A stretch of DNA of 64,000 bases. Origin: Macrosoma leucophasiata. Its lineage: Eukaryota; Arthropoda; Insecta; Lepidoptera; Hedylidae. The stretch covers positions 17,405,501 to 17,469,500 of the forward strand of contig JAWQUS010000008.1 of assembly GCA_036365455.1 (NCBI GenBank), written 5' to 3'. The position numbers and the translations under genes were made by a program. This document shows positions 1 through 12,225 of the stretch, piece after piece; within the stretch, counting starts at the first letter, position 1, and the number at the start of each line of letters is the position of its first letter. Below the pieces are notes generated by a model. It ran no database searches. It was not told the origin of the DNA and worked only from the letters and a program-made list of their open reading frames with translations.

Positions 1-995
1 ACATAAAAAAGGCGGTTTATAGCCTTTATAGGCAAACTTGTAAGCCAAGGCCATCAGGATCAGAATTCTGGTTGACCGTCAGCACCAATCGACCCCGGGA
101 ACGTGGAAACCAGTTGAATTTTTAGCAGAGGATTCTACACACACACAAACACATTGCGGCACGATTCCAGTGAATACGAATAGAGATGTTATGGAACTCC
201 ATCCAATATTTTATGGTAAATCATGGGGCCATGTACGTGGATATGCAGAAACTGAACTCTCAAAGATTACTGGCTGGATACTAATCTTCTAAATTTGAAT
301 GCTCCAAAAACAAATTATATTTGCTTCACAAAATGTGAACAAACTCAGCCACCAACTGATTATACTATTAAAATACACAGGTGTACTGCTGTAAATAATA
401 GTACTGTGACATATAGCGACTAAAGAACTATTGCGACAAATTTATATCTCATCGCTCAATCTGTAATAACATACTGCTTACCTATATGGGGTGGAGCAAG
501 TAAAACAATATTTCTAGAATTTGAAAGATCGCAGAAATTTGAATACGTATATACATATCCTTGAAAATTACACTTACAAAATTCTAACTTTGAATGCTCC
601 AAAAACAAATTATATTTGCTTCACAAAATGTGAACAAACTCAGCCACCAACTGATTATACTATTAAAATACACAGGTGTACTGCTGTAAATAATAGTACT
701 GTGCATGTACAATTATACGCAAAGTAAAGCAAACAAAGTATCTTGGAGTGATAGTTGACCAGCGACTATCCTGGCACGAACACATTGAACTCATCATAAA
801 CAGAGTCCGCAAACTCACATGGTTATTTAAAACTCTAAGACATATAATCTCATCGCTCAATCTGTAATAACATACTGCTTACCTATTTGGGGTGGAGCAA
901 GTAAAACAATATTTCTAGAATTTGAAAGATCGCAGAAATTCGAATACATATATACATATCCTTGAAAATTACACTTACAATTACATCCTTAAAAA
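1..995 (+). pseudogene. Rearranged non-LTR retrotransposon (reverse transcriptase) fragment
   Basis: The + strand at about 740-870 reads, with frame breaks, TKYLGVIVDQRLSWHEHIEL then INRVRKLTWLFKTLRHI, which is the region just after the catalytic core in Jockey/R1-like reverse transcriptases. Upstream LNAPKTNYICFTK and downstream LPIWGGASKT belong to the same protein type. The stretch is internally duplicated: 296-578 repeats as 592-979, the first copy lacking about 110 bp. Stops and duplication make it non-functional. Confidence 0.7.
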
Positions 996-999
996 CTTA

Positions 1000-1145
1000 C
1001 CCCCTTATTCATAAACGACTTTTAGCTAAAGTATTGCTAATCTCTGCTTTGTCTTTTTCTATCCTGCACATTTGACAATGCAACTGACAAAGACAAAGCA
1101 TTCTATAGCTAAAACGTATCTAATGTACGTTTATGAATAAGGGGG
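1000..1145. mobile_element. Small inverted-repeat element (MITE) with TTA target duplication
   Basis: Perfect 18-bp terminal inverted repeats CCCCCTTATTCATAAACG at both ends, flanked by TTA at 997-999 and 1146-1148. Sub-terminal parts also pair (CTTTGTC against GACAAAG). The 3-bp TTA duplication suggests the PIF/Harbinger group. Confidence 0.85.
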
Positions 1146-1295
1146 TTATTGTCTTTTTTTGTTATTTTTTCATACATTGCAATAAATTATTAGGAATAAA
1201 AAAATATTTAACCTTATAGGTATGTATATTTTAAAATTACATATATTTATGGAGCTTTGCCTTCTCACCAATTTGAATAGAGCCAAATTTTTGGC

Positions 1296-1340
1296 GCTAA
1301 CATAAACACAGTAGTGGGCTACTACTGTGTTTATGTTAGC
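1296..1340. repeat. Perfect 20-bp hairpin
   Basis: Arm GCTAACATAAACACAGTAGT, loop GGGCT, then the exact reverse complement. Pairing continues imperfectly outward through TTTTTGG against CAAAAA. Confidence 0.85.
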
Positions 1341-2117
1341 CAAAAAATCCAATCCAATAATAAAGAACTATAGGAATCCAAGGGTAATCCAATGTCCGAT
1401 AGTTCATTATTTACTCTTTCTGTTTGTAACTAATGAGTTTAGGCAACAACAAACAATTATTATTTAGCCAAATAGTGTACCTACAAATAAAAATATTTGG
1501 TGAAAGTGTGCTTTATAATGTGTTTATAATTAATACATTTTAAAACATTATATATTACAATGCTCTTGAATTTCTGAGAAAAAATTAAGTTTTCGTTTTC
1601 AAGATTCAAAATCTATCAAAGTCTGAAGGGTTCAGTTGATTGATTCCTACCTGTCATTTACCTACCAGTATATTCAGGACCGACAGTTTGAGCACCGCAA
1701 AGAGGTTCGGGTTAGGTTGTAGACATGAACTAAGTTGGATGTTGTTAACAAGTTAGGCTGTTGTGTGCAAGAGCTCTTCGTGTCACGTAGCAATCATTTA
1801 TAATATTCGTATTACGATAATTACATACTTAGCATTACAACGTGGTTTGGTTCAGCTTTACAGAAATTCAAAGGAACTTTTGTTCATGGAAAGCATATAC
1901 CAAACGTCTGAATAATATAAATGAGTCCGTAGGACTGCAGTATGGAAACTCTATCAGAGAAGTCTGCAGTGCGTGTGTCCGGTGACAGTACCTATGTACG
2001 CAGTGTGTTTGTGGAGATATTCAAACATTTATACAAAATTTTAACAAACAGTATAGTTACCTGTAAAAGATCAATATAATACGAAGCTCTTCTAGTTTTG
2101 TGAAAGCACTATAGCCA

Positions 2118-2288
2118 AGGAAGGAAGAGAAGCCTAAGGAAGCCTTAAGTCTTAGGAATCGGCGTGCATGTATGAAGAGAATGATGAAGATAGACGAGGC
2201 ACGAGAGGTATGTCAGGACCGGGATATTTGGCGCTCTACACTCTCTGCTTACCCCGTTAGGGACCTGGCGTGAAGATACATACATACT
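2118..2288 (+). mobile_element. Retroposon 3' end with ATACATAC tail
   Basis: Contains GACGAGGCACGAGAGG, GGCGCTCTACACTCTCTGC, CCCCGTTAGGGACCTGGCGT and ends GAAGATACATACATA. The same 3' block recurs at about 7913-8013, 17909-18005 (reverse) and 28905-29051 (reverse), with different 5' lengths, as expected for 5'-truncated retroposition. Confidence 0.65.
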
Positions 2289-2391
2289 ATAGCCAAGCAT
2301 AGTCGTCAAGAGACGTCCTAACCTTGCTTACTTTTGACCCCTTGATTAGAACTGGACACCACTCCGTGTATATTGTCAAATCATCACCGAT

Positions 2392-2645
2392 CATAGTCGC
2401 TTTTTAGGGTTCCGTAGTAAACAAGGAAAAGTAGTACCTAAACATGTAACGCGCGGATATTTTTTTATTTTTCGTTTTCTTTATAGTGTGGGATATTGTT
2501 ATAGGTCTTTCAGAAACGTTAGGGGTGTTCAAACATCATTTTTCGATTCAGTTAACTGTTCGTGACTTATTAAGCTTTAAAGTGCCAATTTTCGTTAGAG
2601 TCAAGTGCCCCTCCCCTCCACCAACTAAATGGTTGTTGTTAGAAC
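2392..2645 (+). repeat. Partial copy of the GGGTTCCGTAG repeat family
   Basis: Starts TTTTTAGGGTTCCGTAGTAA and shares the block CATCATTTTTCGATTCAGTT and GTGACTTATTAAGCTTTAAA with the longer copy at 29,965-30,583. The family class is unknown to me. Confidence 0.65.
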
Positions 2646-4379
2646 TAGTCTAGTCTAGTCTACTAGTCTACTTCACCGGGCAATCGGCGAGCGCAAAGGA
2701 CTCTCAGCCTTAATAAGTTTACACAACTGCAAAAGGGACAAATAAGACTTACGCGATTAGGACCGGAGCCACTTTTGCTTTATTCACGAGTATCAGCTAG
2801 TTGTTCATATATCCGTATTATATCTAGATTTGAAATGTCATATTCTTAACATCCCTAAATTCCCTAACTACGTATATCTTTTACCCGTACGAACAACACT
2901 ATTAAAAAAAGCTGATAAGATCCTCACGTTATTGTTATTAAAGATAATTGGCCATCGGTCGGTTCTCGTGACATAAAAATATCAAACAAAGTTTACCAAT
3001 ACAATGGTGTTTGAATGAAGGTGTAACTGTGACTGTCTGATTTTTTATCTTAGAGCGTAACACGTACTTTAAAATAGCGGTCACGTAATTGGTAGGTAGG
3101 TATTTCACGATAGGATTACGGTATTCTTGATCGTATCGTGGAGATGAATACATAATTAAAATTTAAATACGGTAAATATAAGATTAAGCTATAAGAACTC
3201 AGTGTAGGTACACGAGCGACCTCATATTTAACTTTTTGAGATATAGGTAACACTTTTTACTTGCGAGGAGATTGGAGTCATTCAAATCTCCTTCTATAAG
3301 GAGAGGATGTCATTATCGCGGCATTCGGCATACAGGTTAATAAACAAGGAGTTAGGTTACTACATACTTACTCTACATACTTGGTACCTACCTAAAAGAT
3401 CTTACTCATTCTTATTACCCACCTTTTACAATCGTAGCGCTCACTGATAAAATGAAAATTATTATGTTTATTTCGACAAACTAGGATAATACAAAGTTAG
3501 AAATACAAAATTAAGTGATTATAATTACAATTTTATTATGTTAGTAAGTATAACTTAACCTAGTGTTAGTAAAAATATAATCATCATAAGAATCATTTAA
3601 AATTTGAACTATGTCACAATAGCAAATTCAAAAACTTGAAGTGTAAATTAAGAGAGGGTAACTACTATTATATTTTATTAGCATAATAATAAATTGTGTA
3701 TCACAACGTGAGGAACCAGTCTTGAAAATCATTGAGTAAATATTAGAAAGTCAGCTACTTAATAAATAACTCTTTGAAGTTTCAAACGTGTGCTAAAAAT
3801 AATTCAGTCGCGTAGAATACCACGTAGCACCCGCACCGTCAGTAAAGCTAACAAAAACATAGACAATATGACCTACTTGAGTGGACGCTTAAATGAATAA
3901 ATCACGACGTTTGAGGTAAACATATATTTCGTGTTGACGCGTATCATTGAATATAAATGTACATACATTTCAAAAATTGCCATAATATTGACCTTGTATT
4001 CAAAAGTATTCGGCACGGCGTATTTCAGCGGTGTCAGAGAATATGTAATAATATGGCGGTGTGCAACACGAGGCGATTTTTTCAAGGGGAATTTCAATGA
4101 GACATATTTGCCTACTTGCCTACTTCGACTGTATTTTCAGTCAAACTGGATGAATAATAGATCTACGTGGATAACGTTATGCGCATTTTTCATAGGTATC
4201 ATTCGTTTCAATGACGGATATTATTCCTAGCTTAAACAATAGATAAATCATTTTTTGACATCTACTGACAATAGATCACTCTTTTTTATATCTTTTATGT
4301 ACAGACTTACCTACTATGTCCAGAGTTATATTTTTTTGTTAATCTACACCTTTAAATGTCAAATGAATAACTTGCATTA
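2646..4379. other. AT-rich stretch without recognised gene
   Basis: No coding segment with splice-site support and no repeat that I can match within the window, except a 28-bp stretch at about 4036-4063 that resembles the ends of the insertion at 14167-14375. Confidence 0.5.
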
Positions 4380-4632
4380 AAAAAGCAAGAAATATTGCCC
4401 ATCGAGTCTACGAAAGATCCAATCGGCTAGTTTCGGCTACGTAGGGTCTACGTAGGGTTATGTCTGCTGCGCACTGCCTATGAGCACTGACACTCCGATA
4501 TTGGTCAAAACCTGATCAAATTGTTCAACAAACGTCATCAACAACAACAATAACGCTCTACAGACCCGGAATAAGTCTGCTTTTAAGGTGATGTGCAATA
4601 TTTATTGTTTGATAGTTTCAGTAGGTGCAGTC
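4380..4632. mobile_element. MITE of the CACATCGAGCCTA family
   Basis: Diverged copy. The left end has ATTGCCCATCGAGTCTACGA and the right end GATGTGCAATATTTATTG, which are inverted copies of each other. Interior TTGGTCAAAACCTGATCAAA and GAGCACTGACACTCCG match copies at 12.9, 38.1 and 52.1 kb. Confidence 0.65.
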
Positions 4633-4776
4633 GCATCTAATACGTAAATAAATTAAAAAATAAAATAACAATATTTTATGTTGTTTAGATTAACCCTTCC
4701 AAAGATAGCATTACTTAGACATATATATAGGTATGTGTGGCAAATAGACTAGATGTCAAAAAAGGAAAGTCACTTA

Positions 4777-4892
4777 TGGTCTACGATCCGAATCTAGGTT
4801 GACCTCCACCCAACTGTTTACCAAATGAAACATTGTTTTTATCAAATTTCATACACAAACAAACACGTCTTGCATTTATTGGCTATCATAAT
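4777..4892. repeat. Terminal fragment of a GGTCGACCTTCACC-type DNA element
   Basis: GATCCGAATCTAGGTTGACC and ACAAACACGTCTTGCATTTA match the right terminal region of the nested element at 62,413-62,874. Confidence 0.55.
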
Positions 4893-4990
4893 ATGTTCAA
4901 AGCTATCATTAATTAGGAAAAAAAAGTAACTGCAACCCGGAGTTGATATTGTGCAGAAGCAAAAATTTCTGTTCATTATTATTCGACATG

Positions 4991-5199
4991 TGGTAGAGCT
5001 CCAGTAACGGAGCTCGCGGGCATAGGCACCACCGCATTACCTAATATACCTACTTGCCGCTAAATGGTAGTGTTCAGCACTATCGTGTTCCGGTCAGGTG
5101 GTAGTGTACGGCCCTGTAATTTTCTTCACAATAGGCTGCAGACATCACTTAACATCAATGTAAACTGCATGCTTGTTTGCCACTTCCATTACATAAAAA
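4991..5199 (-). mobile_element. Metulj-like SINE, internally deleted
   Basis: Begins (reverse) TGGTAGAGCTCCAGTAACGG, holds GTTCAGCACTATCGTGTTCC and ends with GCCACTTCCATTACATAAAA. It lacks the middle portion present in full copies. Confidence 0.75.
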
Positions 5200-5924
5200 T
5201 GAAATGTATTATAAAAAATGTATTATAGGATTTCCTTGTAAACTTAAGACTGTAAAAAGAACTTAATACTTTACACTAGGTACTAAGTTTATTTTATAGC
5301 TCGGGGTATTATACGAGTAAGTACCTAGATAATGTTAGCTGTTTTGGACGTGAATGCGCAACACAAAACTCACTTTCGCATTTATAATATTAGAGCATCA
5401 CATTGTGAGGCACCAGAGAAAGAGAATTTGCTCATAAAGGTCACCGGTGGCGAATGGAGAAATAAGATACAAAAGAACGGAGAGTTTTTTTTTCTTAATG
5501 TTATCTTCGCCACAGCTTACAGCATAGCATCCCTACTTTACAGTGATAGGTCAAACTATAAACATGGAAATTTTACGCTGTTGTTGTAGCGGCTTTATTA
5601 AAATGTACTTAATGTAGCAGATAAAGGAATAGGTACTACTATACGTTAATCTGTTAACCTACTATAAAAGTAACTAAGTACATTAAAAAATACAAGTTCT
5701 ATATGTTAATTATCTTTAAAAATTCTATGCCAGTTTTTTCAAGTTACCGTTTTAAAAAATATAAAAACAAAAAAAATATTTAAGGGATTACCCACATTGA
5801 TGGAAAATGAATACAGTGGCATAAATAGATATTGCGACCTAGTATATAGATATAGTAGATCTGTTATATCCCGGTACATTAGAGCTCTGAAAGAGATTTT
5901 TTATTAAACCTCCCTATACGTAAA

Positions 5925-6101
5925 GTTTTCAAAAACTGGTCTTTACCAGTTTTCGGTTAGACGATAATTCATTTATGAAAGGAAAACTATAACGGCTAAG
6001 AAGACTCAACAACACAACAAAAAGATCAACTGACCTATGAGACGACTGAAATAATCGGAACCCTATAATGCGCGTGGCGCGCACTTTGCCGGTTTTTTAA
6101 T
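5925..6101 (+). repeat. 3' fragment of the GGGTTCCGTAG repeat family
   Basis: Ends GGAACCCTATAATGCGCGTG and CACTTTGCCGGTTTTTTAA, matching the 3' end of the copy at 29,965-30,583. Confidence 0.5.
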
Positions 6102-6123
6102 AGTTATATAATATATTATATAT

Positions 6124-6412
6124 AATTTTTTATGGGATGCAATGTCAAAAAAGCATACAGTTTACACTGATGGTAAGTAATACTATTGCCTATAAACATC
6201 TACATGAGACTAGAGATTCCAATGTAGATGCGTTGCCAACTCCTGAGGTGTAAGATATTATACCTCTGTGCCGGAAATTACAGGTCCGTACATTTCGACC
6301 TAACCGGAACACGATACTGCTGAACACTATCATTTAGAGGCAAGTAGATTAAGTACTTAATGCGGTGGTGCCTACGCCCACGAGCCCCGTCACTGGGGCT
6401 CTACCACGAGTA
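6124..6412 (+). mobile_element. Metulj-like SINE
   Basis: Near full length. It contains ATGCGTTGCC, CCTCTGTGCCGGAAATTACA, AACCGGAACACGATACTGCT and ends GGGGCTCTACCACGAG. Confidence 0.8.
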
Positions 6413-6539
6413 AAATTAATTTGAATGATACTCGTATTATGGTGAAATATGTTATAATCAATTGTTGAAGAAGTACACATATTATAATTTTTTTTTTGCA
6501 TAATAGATAATGAACCCTTTATTCCGGATCAATTATTTA

Positions 6540-6746
6540 TTCATCTATTAAGAGATGAATGGATTCTTTGAATTTTTTTGTTCAAAGAAATCTCGAAGCG
6601 GCTGGTCGACACTTCTTGAGGCTGGCCGATTTTTAGGACAGAGAATCAACATTGCCATCCAACGAGGCAATGCTGCCAGCCTTCTAGGTATCATAGCACA
6701 GGATGGCAGCGATGCAGAATTTTTAGATGCATGCTGTTCTTTGTAA
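6540..6746 (+). pseudogene. Possible C-terminal remnant of a retrotransposon ORF
   Basis: Reads SRSGWSTLLEAGRFLGQRIN then IAIQRGNAASLLG before a TAA at 6744-6746. The QR..(I/V)AIQRGNAASLLG ending is one I associate with polyprotein C-termini of moth retroelements, from memory only. No upstream domain survives. Confidence 0.35.
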
Positions 6747-7112
6747 ATATAGAAGTAATAATAATTATTAGATACCTATAGCTTAGTTTAGTTGTATTTT
6801 TTTTTACTTCTAAATATAGATTTAAAAAATAATTAAGGTTAGAATATATTATATTATAATTAAATAAGAGAATGAATATACGGCGTAATATTTCATGTAG
6901 TTAATTAATTAACATGTGATTGTATAAACACTGCCTCGGATAAAACTGATACGACACGTGACAGACTTAGCAAAGACGTTAGTTAGTGAATATATTACGT
7001 AAGTAATGTTTGTTTAACACGTTACTATATAACAAGCAATAAATACATAAACAAATCAAACAAGTGACCTCGACTCCAATGTTTTAGATATATATAATCA
7101 CATGAGCGACTA

Positions 7113-7600
7113 GTAGGTTAGGAACCCACTGTAGAATCATTTCGTTCATCCAGATATGGTGCGAACCTTATTTTTACGCATATTTATAATTCTAGAGAAT
7201 ATAGGTAGGTTGGCTAGGTTGCCTATGAAAAAATGGCCGTAAGTATTTTTTTGAAAATTTTTTTGGGGAAGAAACTTTTTTACTCATTTTATCTATAAAA
7301 TATTGTCCACTTCACAGTAATATGTACTCTGAAAAATCACGGCTGCCGTTGCGCACTTGGCCGCCCCTGCATATTTTCATTCAGCCCCTATAACTTTTTA
7401 CGTCCATAACGTATATATGTATTATTTATGTATCGAACTAAAGCTATTTTTTTTCTCATTATTATGATATACGGGAGCCAAATTAAATCGGGCGCAACTA
7501 AGAGTTGCTGGCTGTTAAAGATAAAATAATTTAATTAAAAATCATGGCGGCCAAATTTTTTATAGGTAACCTAGTGGATATATATTTGAAGTTAACAAAA
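7113..7600. mobile_element. Non-autonomous DNA element, truncated (same family as 21351-21860)
   Basis: Starts TAGGTTAGGAACCCACTG and shares ATTTCGTTCATCCAGATATG, GTTGCGCACTTGGCCGCCCC and CGGGAGCCAAATTAAATCG with the intact copy at 21,351, in reverse orientation. The far end stops short near GGTAACCTAGTGGATATA. Confidence 0.75.
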
Positions 7601-7912
7601 AAATGTACAGTTTTTGTTTTTAATATCACTATTAGGTACATGACTTTAAGATTTTGCTGATGGGAATACGAGTGTATTAATGGTCAGTAAGATATTTGTA
7701 TGGCACCTTTGGTTAGTGAATTTGTCTCGCGCTTGCCTGTTTTTTAATCTTCCCATACAATATCTCATAGAAACGAACTTTGAAAATATAAAGATCGTGT
7801 AATAAACCTTTAAATAAGTGGAGTGTGTAGGTACCTACTTTGTTTGTTGTCATACGTTTGATTTTATTTTGTCAAGATATTTGATATAATTAATTATGTT
7901 AAGTAAAGTAAG

Positions 7913-8013
7913 TGAAAGTAGACGAGGCACGAGAGGTTTGTCAGAACCAGGATATCTGGCGCTCTACACTCTCTGCCTACCCCGTTAGGGACCTGGCGTG
8001 AAGATACATACAT
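7913..8013 (+). mobile_element. Retroposon 3' end with ATACATAC tail
   Basis: GACGAGGCACGAGAGGTTTG, GGCGCTCTACACTCTCTGCC and TGGCGTGAAGATACATACAT match the copy at 2118-2288. Confidence 0.65.
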
Positions 8014-8188
8014 ATGTTAAGTAATGCACTCATATAAATATCGTTGTTTATCAGACTTTATCTTAAGATAATAATTGATACGCGCGATTAAAAAGATATC
8101 CGTACTTTTCCTAAAATTTTTGTTTGTTTACATATAGCTGGAAAATATTGAGCTTAAATATAGAGCCAAATTATTGTGGCATTCGGCG

Positions 8189-8428
8189 GTTTTTTTATGT
8201 GAAGGAGGTGGTAAACAATTATGCAACAGGTCCAAATGTAGATGCGTTGCCACCTCTGAAACCTAAGTTCTTATGTCTCTGTCATATTTATTACACTTTT
8301 TACAAGCCATATACATTACCATCTAACCGGAACACGATAGTGCTGAACACTACCATTTGACGGCAGATAGAGGTAATGCGTTGATACACATGCCCGCGAG
8401 CTCCATCACTAGAGCTCTACCACCAGTA
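8189..8428 (+). mobile_element. Metulj-like SINE, 5' part deleted
   Basis: TTTTTTTATGTG start, AAATGTAGATGCGTTGCCAC, AACCGGAACACGATAGTGCT, and end AGAGCTCTACCACCAGTATA. Confidence 0.75.
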
Positions 8429-8740
8429 TAAGGTTTCAAGAGATGGAGCTTAAAGGTATATGCACATAGTATACGTGCTTAAACCTGTCTTGCACTAAAT
8501 AACCGGTGTGTGGCTCGGCTTGCGTAAATTAAAAGTTCTGTGTCCCCTACGACGGGCTGAGCTCCGATCTGATCTGACTTGTGCTACGCTCTTTTACGTC
8601 TACGTTTTTCTAGCTCATGCTTACCTGCTTTTGTTACTTTACCATTTATATTATCCTAAGACATACATCTTATGTCAGCTGTTGTTCATTTTTATAGTGT
8701 ACTTACAATAAAATGTTGTTGTTGTAGTAGTAATAATCGA

Positions 8741-9033
8741 CAATGGCGTAGCTAACATGGGTGGCACCCGGGGCAGATAAGCAAAAAAAAAAGGAAATAC
8801 TCCCTAATTTTTGTTTCATATCTCTCCATTCTTCACCGTTGTGCCGAATTGAGCAAGTTTTCTGTCTCTGGCACCCCTTTTGGTATAATAAATGCGAAAG
8901 TGAGTTTTGTTTTGCGCTTTCGCGCCTAAACAGCTCAAATTTTGGTTATTTAAAGAGAGGGTGTCACCTCCAATCGGGTGGCACCCGGTGAGAGCCGCCC
9001 CCGCCGCCCCCCTGCAGCTATGCCACTGATCAT
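8741..9033. mobile_element. Small hAT-like inverted-repeat element
   Basis: Left end CAATGGCGTAGCTAACATGG with GGTGGCACCCGG; right end has CACCCGG and GCAGCTATGCCACTG inverted. Such GGCGTAGC...GGGTGGCACCCGG termini are common in insect hAT MITEs. The target duplication is not clear. Confidence 0.6.
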
Positions 9034-9245
9034 TGATTATAAACCACCCACGTTGACACATGACGCGAAACATAAGTCATACCTATATAGGACACTGTAT
9101 GTATATTATGCGTGCTAGGTAGTTTTAAACATCAAACATTGCTTATCTAATTGCTTGGATGATTAAATCGCCTAGATTCCTACGTTATCATGCACTGATT
9201 TCAACCTGAAATTAAGACGGATACTTGCGTTTTTTATTTATAGGT

Positions 9246-10070
9246 GCATATAGAGGGGTATATACATAGGGGTAATTCCGAAAAAGGGGATATTTCGAAA
9301 AATACAAATTACTTACTACTAGTGTATATTTTTGGTGTAGTTATAAGCATTTTGAAGTCATGTTATTCACTTCCAGTTACATCATGCAGTTTATGTATTT
9401 TACACGGGTACAAAAAACCTTTGGTTGGCAACGGCTTTTTTTGACAGTAAGTGCAGTTTCAGTATGGTAGGGTGGGGTACCACATGCTTTATTTCAGGAA
9501 TTTGATAAGTTATTTTATTGATTGTTACTTCTTATGATAAATTATCCTAATTGATGCCTAATTTTTTTGTGAGTTTAAACATGCTAGTTATAGTTTTTAG
9601 ATTTCACTCGGTATTTATAAGCCCTCTGGGGTAATTCCGACTGAAAAATTTCATAGGATTTTCCATCAATATTAGATTATTTACGTAATTGTTTTTTTCA
9701 TGTTGGTTCACATTGTGCCTAAACAATAAATTACCTGTTCACGAAACCTTCAATGGGTCTTTTTTTCCTTTCTTAAATGTTTAGAATCTCTGAATGCTAT
9801 ACGGGGTAATTTCGATAGTCAAAGTGATGAAATTTGGCTGCAGCATTACTGTGAAGTCTAACATATATATTTTCATAGAGGGTTAAAGTCGAACAAAAAC
9901 TGGATATGGCCCTCGAGTCCAAGCTCAAATAGACCACTATACAGTTTCATTCGGAATAGCCCCATAGCACTTCGGAATTACACGTAACCGAGTTGGAAAC
10001 ATATATTTATATTATATGCATTATATCAACGCATGAAAAAATATGTCGGAATTGCCCCAATGCACTACAC
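9246..10070. mobile_element. Element with repeated GGGGTAATTCCGA motifs in both orientations
   Basis: The motif occurs forward at about 9269, 9627 and 9803 and inverted at about 9950, 9968 and 10045. TGCATA...GGGG at the left and CCCCAATGCA at the right form candidate ends. No transposase seen. Confidence 0.5.
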
Positions 10071-10074
10071 AAGA

Positions 10075-11374
10075 GAGCAAGCGTTCTCAGTTTTCTTGTA
10101 ATATTCTATAAAACTCTAAACAACAAAAAAGAGCCGCGAAAGAATACACCAAATGTAATCTGAATAGAATGTGACGATAAATTTGAACAATGAGAAATAT
10201 GATTCATGTCAGATTGGACCCACAACGGCCACAACCATCACACGCTAGATCACACGTGTAGGTATAGAAAGACACCTAATCTGTTAAAAAATGTCTTTTT
10301 AGATGTGGATTAATATCAACTCTAATTTATTATGTAACCTTAATTTGTGTCTACTGGTTTAATTATTTTTAACGCTTTCAAGATAATATCAGTAAAGGCT
10401 CACTCTGGCGATTATCTCATCTATTTACTTAAGCCTAAAAAAAAATTTAGAATTTCTTTATTTAGCTATGATAATTATTTACAAATCATTACTTAAGGGT
10501 AGCTTAACGAATGACAATATTGATCTTAGTTTTTAGGTATAAGAATACTTAATCCTACAATCCTACGACCCTATATAATGCAAATTAATTATACAAAACT
10601 ACTTTCCCGGATATGATAATTATGTGATATTTACATGTTCTTAATTTGTTTGCTAGGAAACATAAGAAAACCTAGCTTAGTGCTATTGATTTACTCATGC
10701 CTACAGGTAGCTGCTTATTTTATATTTTTACGATAGAGCTACCTCTATTCACATTAGTAAAGAAATAATTAATTGTGTAAAATTAGTCTACATTAACAGC
10801 ATTTTGAATTATGAGACCTTGAAGGTTTCACCAGTGTGCGTCTTACAATATTATTATTAGCAAAGTCTATGGTTGCAATGCGCGTACACGATAATACTGT
10901 TAAACATGGTGTAAACACATTGCACTGTTAGTGAGTGCCCTTCGCCAATGTATACCCGACCCCGACGCGACAGATCGAAAACAATACCCTATATCGTGAC
11001 CGAATGCGATATCCATTACGATGTTTGACAACGCAACACACGCCTCATTAACCACACAAAAGACTGGCAGCTCACAAAAGGATAAATTTCTAACTAGATG
11101 ATTTATCATATTTATCCGTTCATGGTAAATGTGTCTAAACTGAAGACAACAATGATTTGTGCCGCACATCTCACATCGTTCTGTTGGTTGTTGTGCTTCT
11201 GGATGTCAAAGGGTCATTTCGTTCATTTGTCACACTGTTGAATTATTTGTTTATTGATATCTAAAATCTATTATCTATTGCAATAATCAATGATGTTATA
11301 AATATTTCACATGTAATCACAGAACAGTTTAGCGTAGTATCGTATCTTTCCACAAAACAATAATAATAATAAGT
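10075..11374. other. Stretch without recognised gene
   Basis: Mostly AT-rich. Between about 10,850 and 11,170 the base composition is more even and a 89-codon - strand ORF is open, but it matches no family I know and has no supporting splice sites. Confidence 0.45.
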
Positions 11375-11790
11375 GAGGCAGAGCAGCTTGTGGCGAGCTG
11401 TTGGTGAGCGACATCACCCCCTACCATGGAATATCAGTAAGGTTAGGCATACGCCGGACAGACCATCAGGTCTCTCACCTCTGTCTTGCCTTCATTGGCC
11501 GGTCAGAGTGGGGCGCTAGTCCGCGCTAGAGGCATGGCATTTGTATGGCATAATAGTGGGGAAGCCCAGTCCGAGCTTGAGATTACTCGCTCGCGATGGA
11601 GAAACCGGTGCCGCACCTCTCGATACCCCCAGCCTCTCACGCCAATGTTGCTCTTCGTCGACCATTTGCATCGCGCTTTTGTTTGCGTTTCAATTCGATT
11701 CACACTTGGCTGATGTTAAAACATAGAACCTGCCCGATACGCCCTTGACCGGTCTTTTGGGCTAGCTCTGTCCACTGCGAAAGTTATCTT
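11375..11790. other. GC-richer island, unidentified
   Basis: Stands out from the AT-rich surroundings with many CpG dinucleotides. Short overlapping ORFs on both strands are probably a by-product. It lies about 8 kb upstream of the transporter's first recognised exon, so a promoter or 5' UTR exon is one possibility and an old retroelement fragment another. Nothing in the sequence decides between them. Confidence 0.3.
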
Positions 11791-11940
11791 GTGGATAAGG
11801 AAATCACTGACAAATTATTATAATTGTACGTGTTTACAAAGATTGTAAATATAATATTAATACTTATAATCAAACAAAAATGGCTAACCAGCTGTCTAGA
11901 TTTAGCTCTCCCATTAAATTTTTTAAAAAATATTTTTTTA

Positions 11941-12225
11941 CTGGTGGTAGAGTTTCAGTGTAGGAGCTAGAGGGCTTAGGCACAACCGCATTACCTAATC
12001 TATCTGCCGCCAAATGCTAGTGTTCAGCACTATCGTGTTCCGGTTAGATGGTTATGTATGGCCCCGTGATAACTATCACGGAGGCATAATAACTAAGGTC
12101 TCAGGGGTGGCAACGCATCTGCATTTTGACCTCTGGTCTTTGTGTGGGTGTCTATAAGCTGCAGTCATCACTTAACATTAATGTGAACTGCATGGTTGAT
12201 TGCCACCTTAGTTACATAAAAAAAC
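11941..12225 (-). mobile_element. Metulj-like SINE
   Basis: CTGGTGGTAGAGTTTCAGTG, GTTCAGCACTATCGTGTTCC, GGTCTCAGGGGTGGCAACGC and GGTTGATTGCCACCTTAGTT then ACATAAAA. Full-length reverse copy. Confidence 0.8.

Noticed and set aside
3931..4230. 99-codon ORF with an overlapping antisense ORF
   Set aside because: Overlaps a repeat-like stretch (4036-4063) and has no protein-like features; likely chance.
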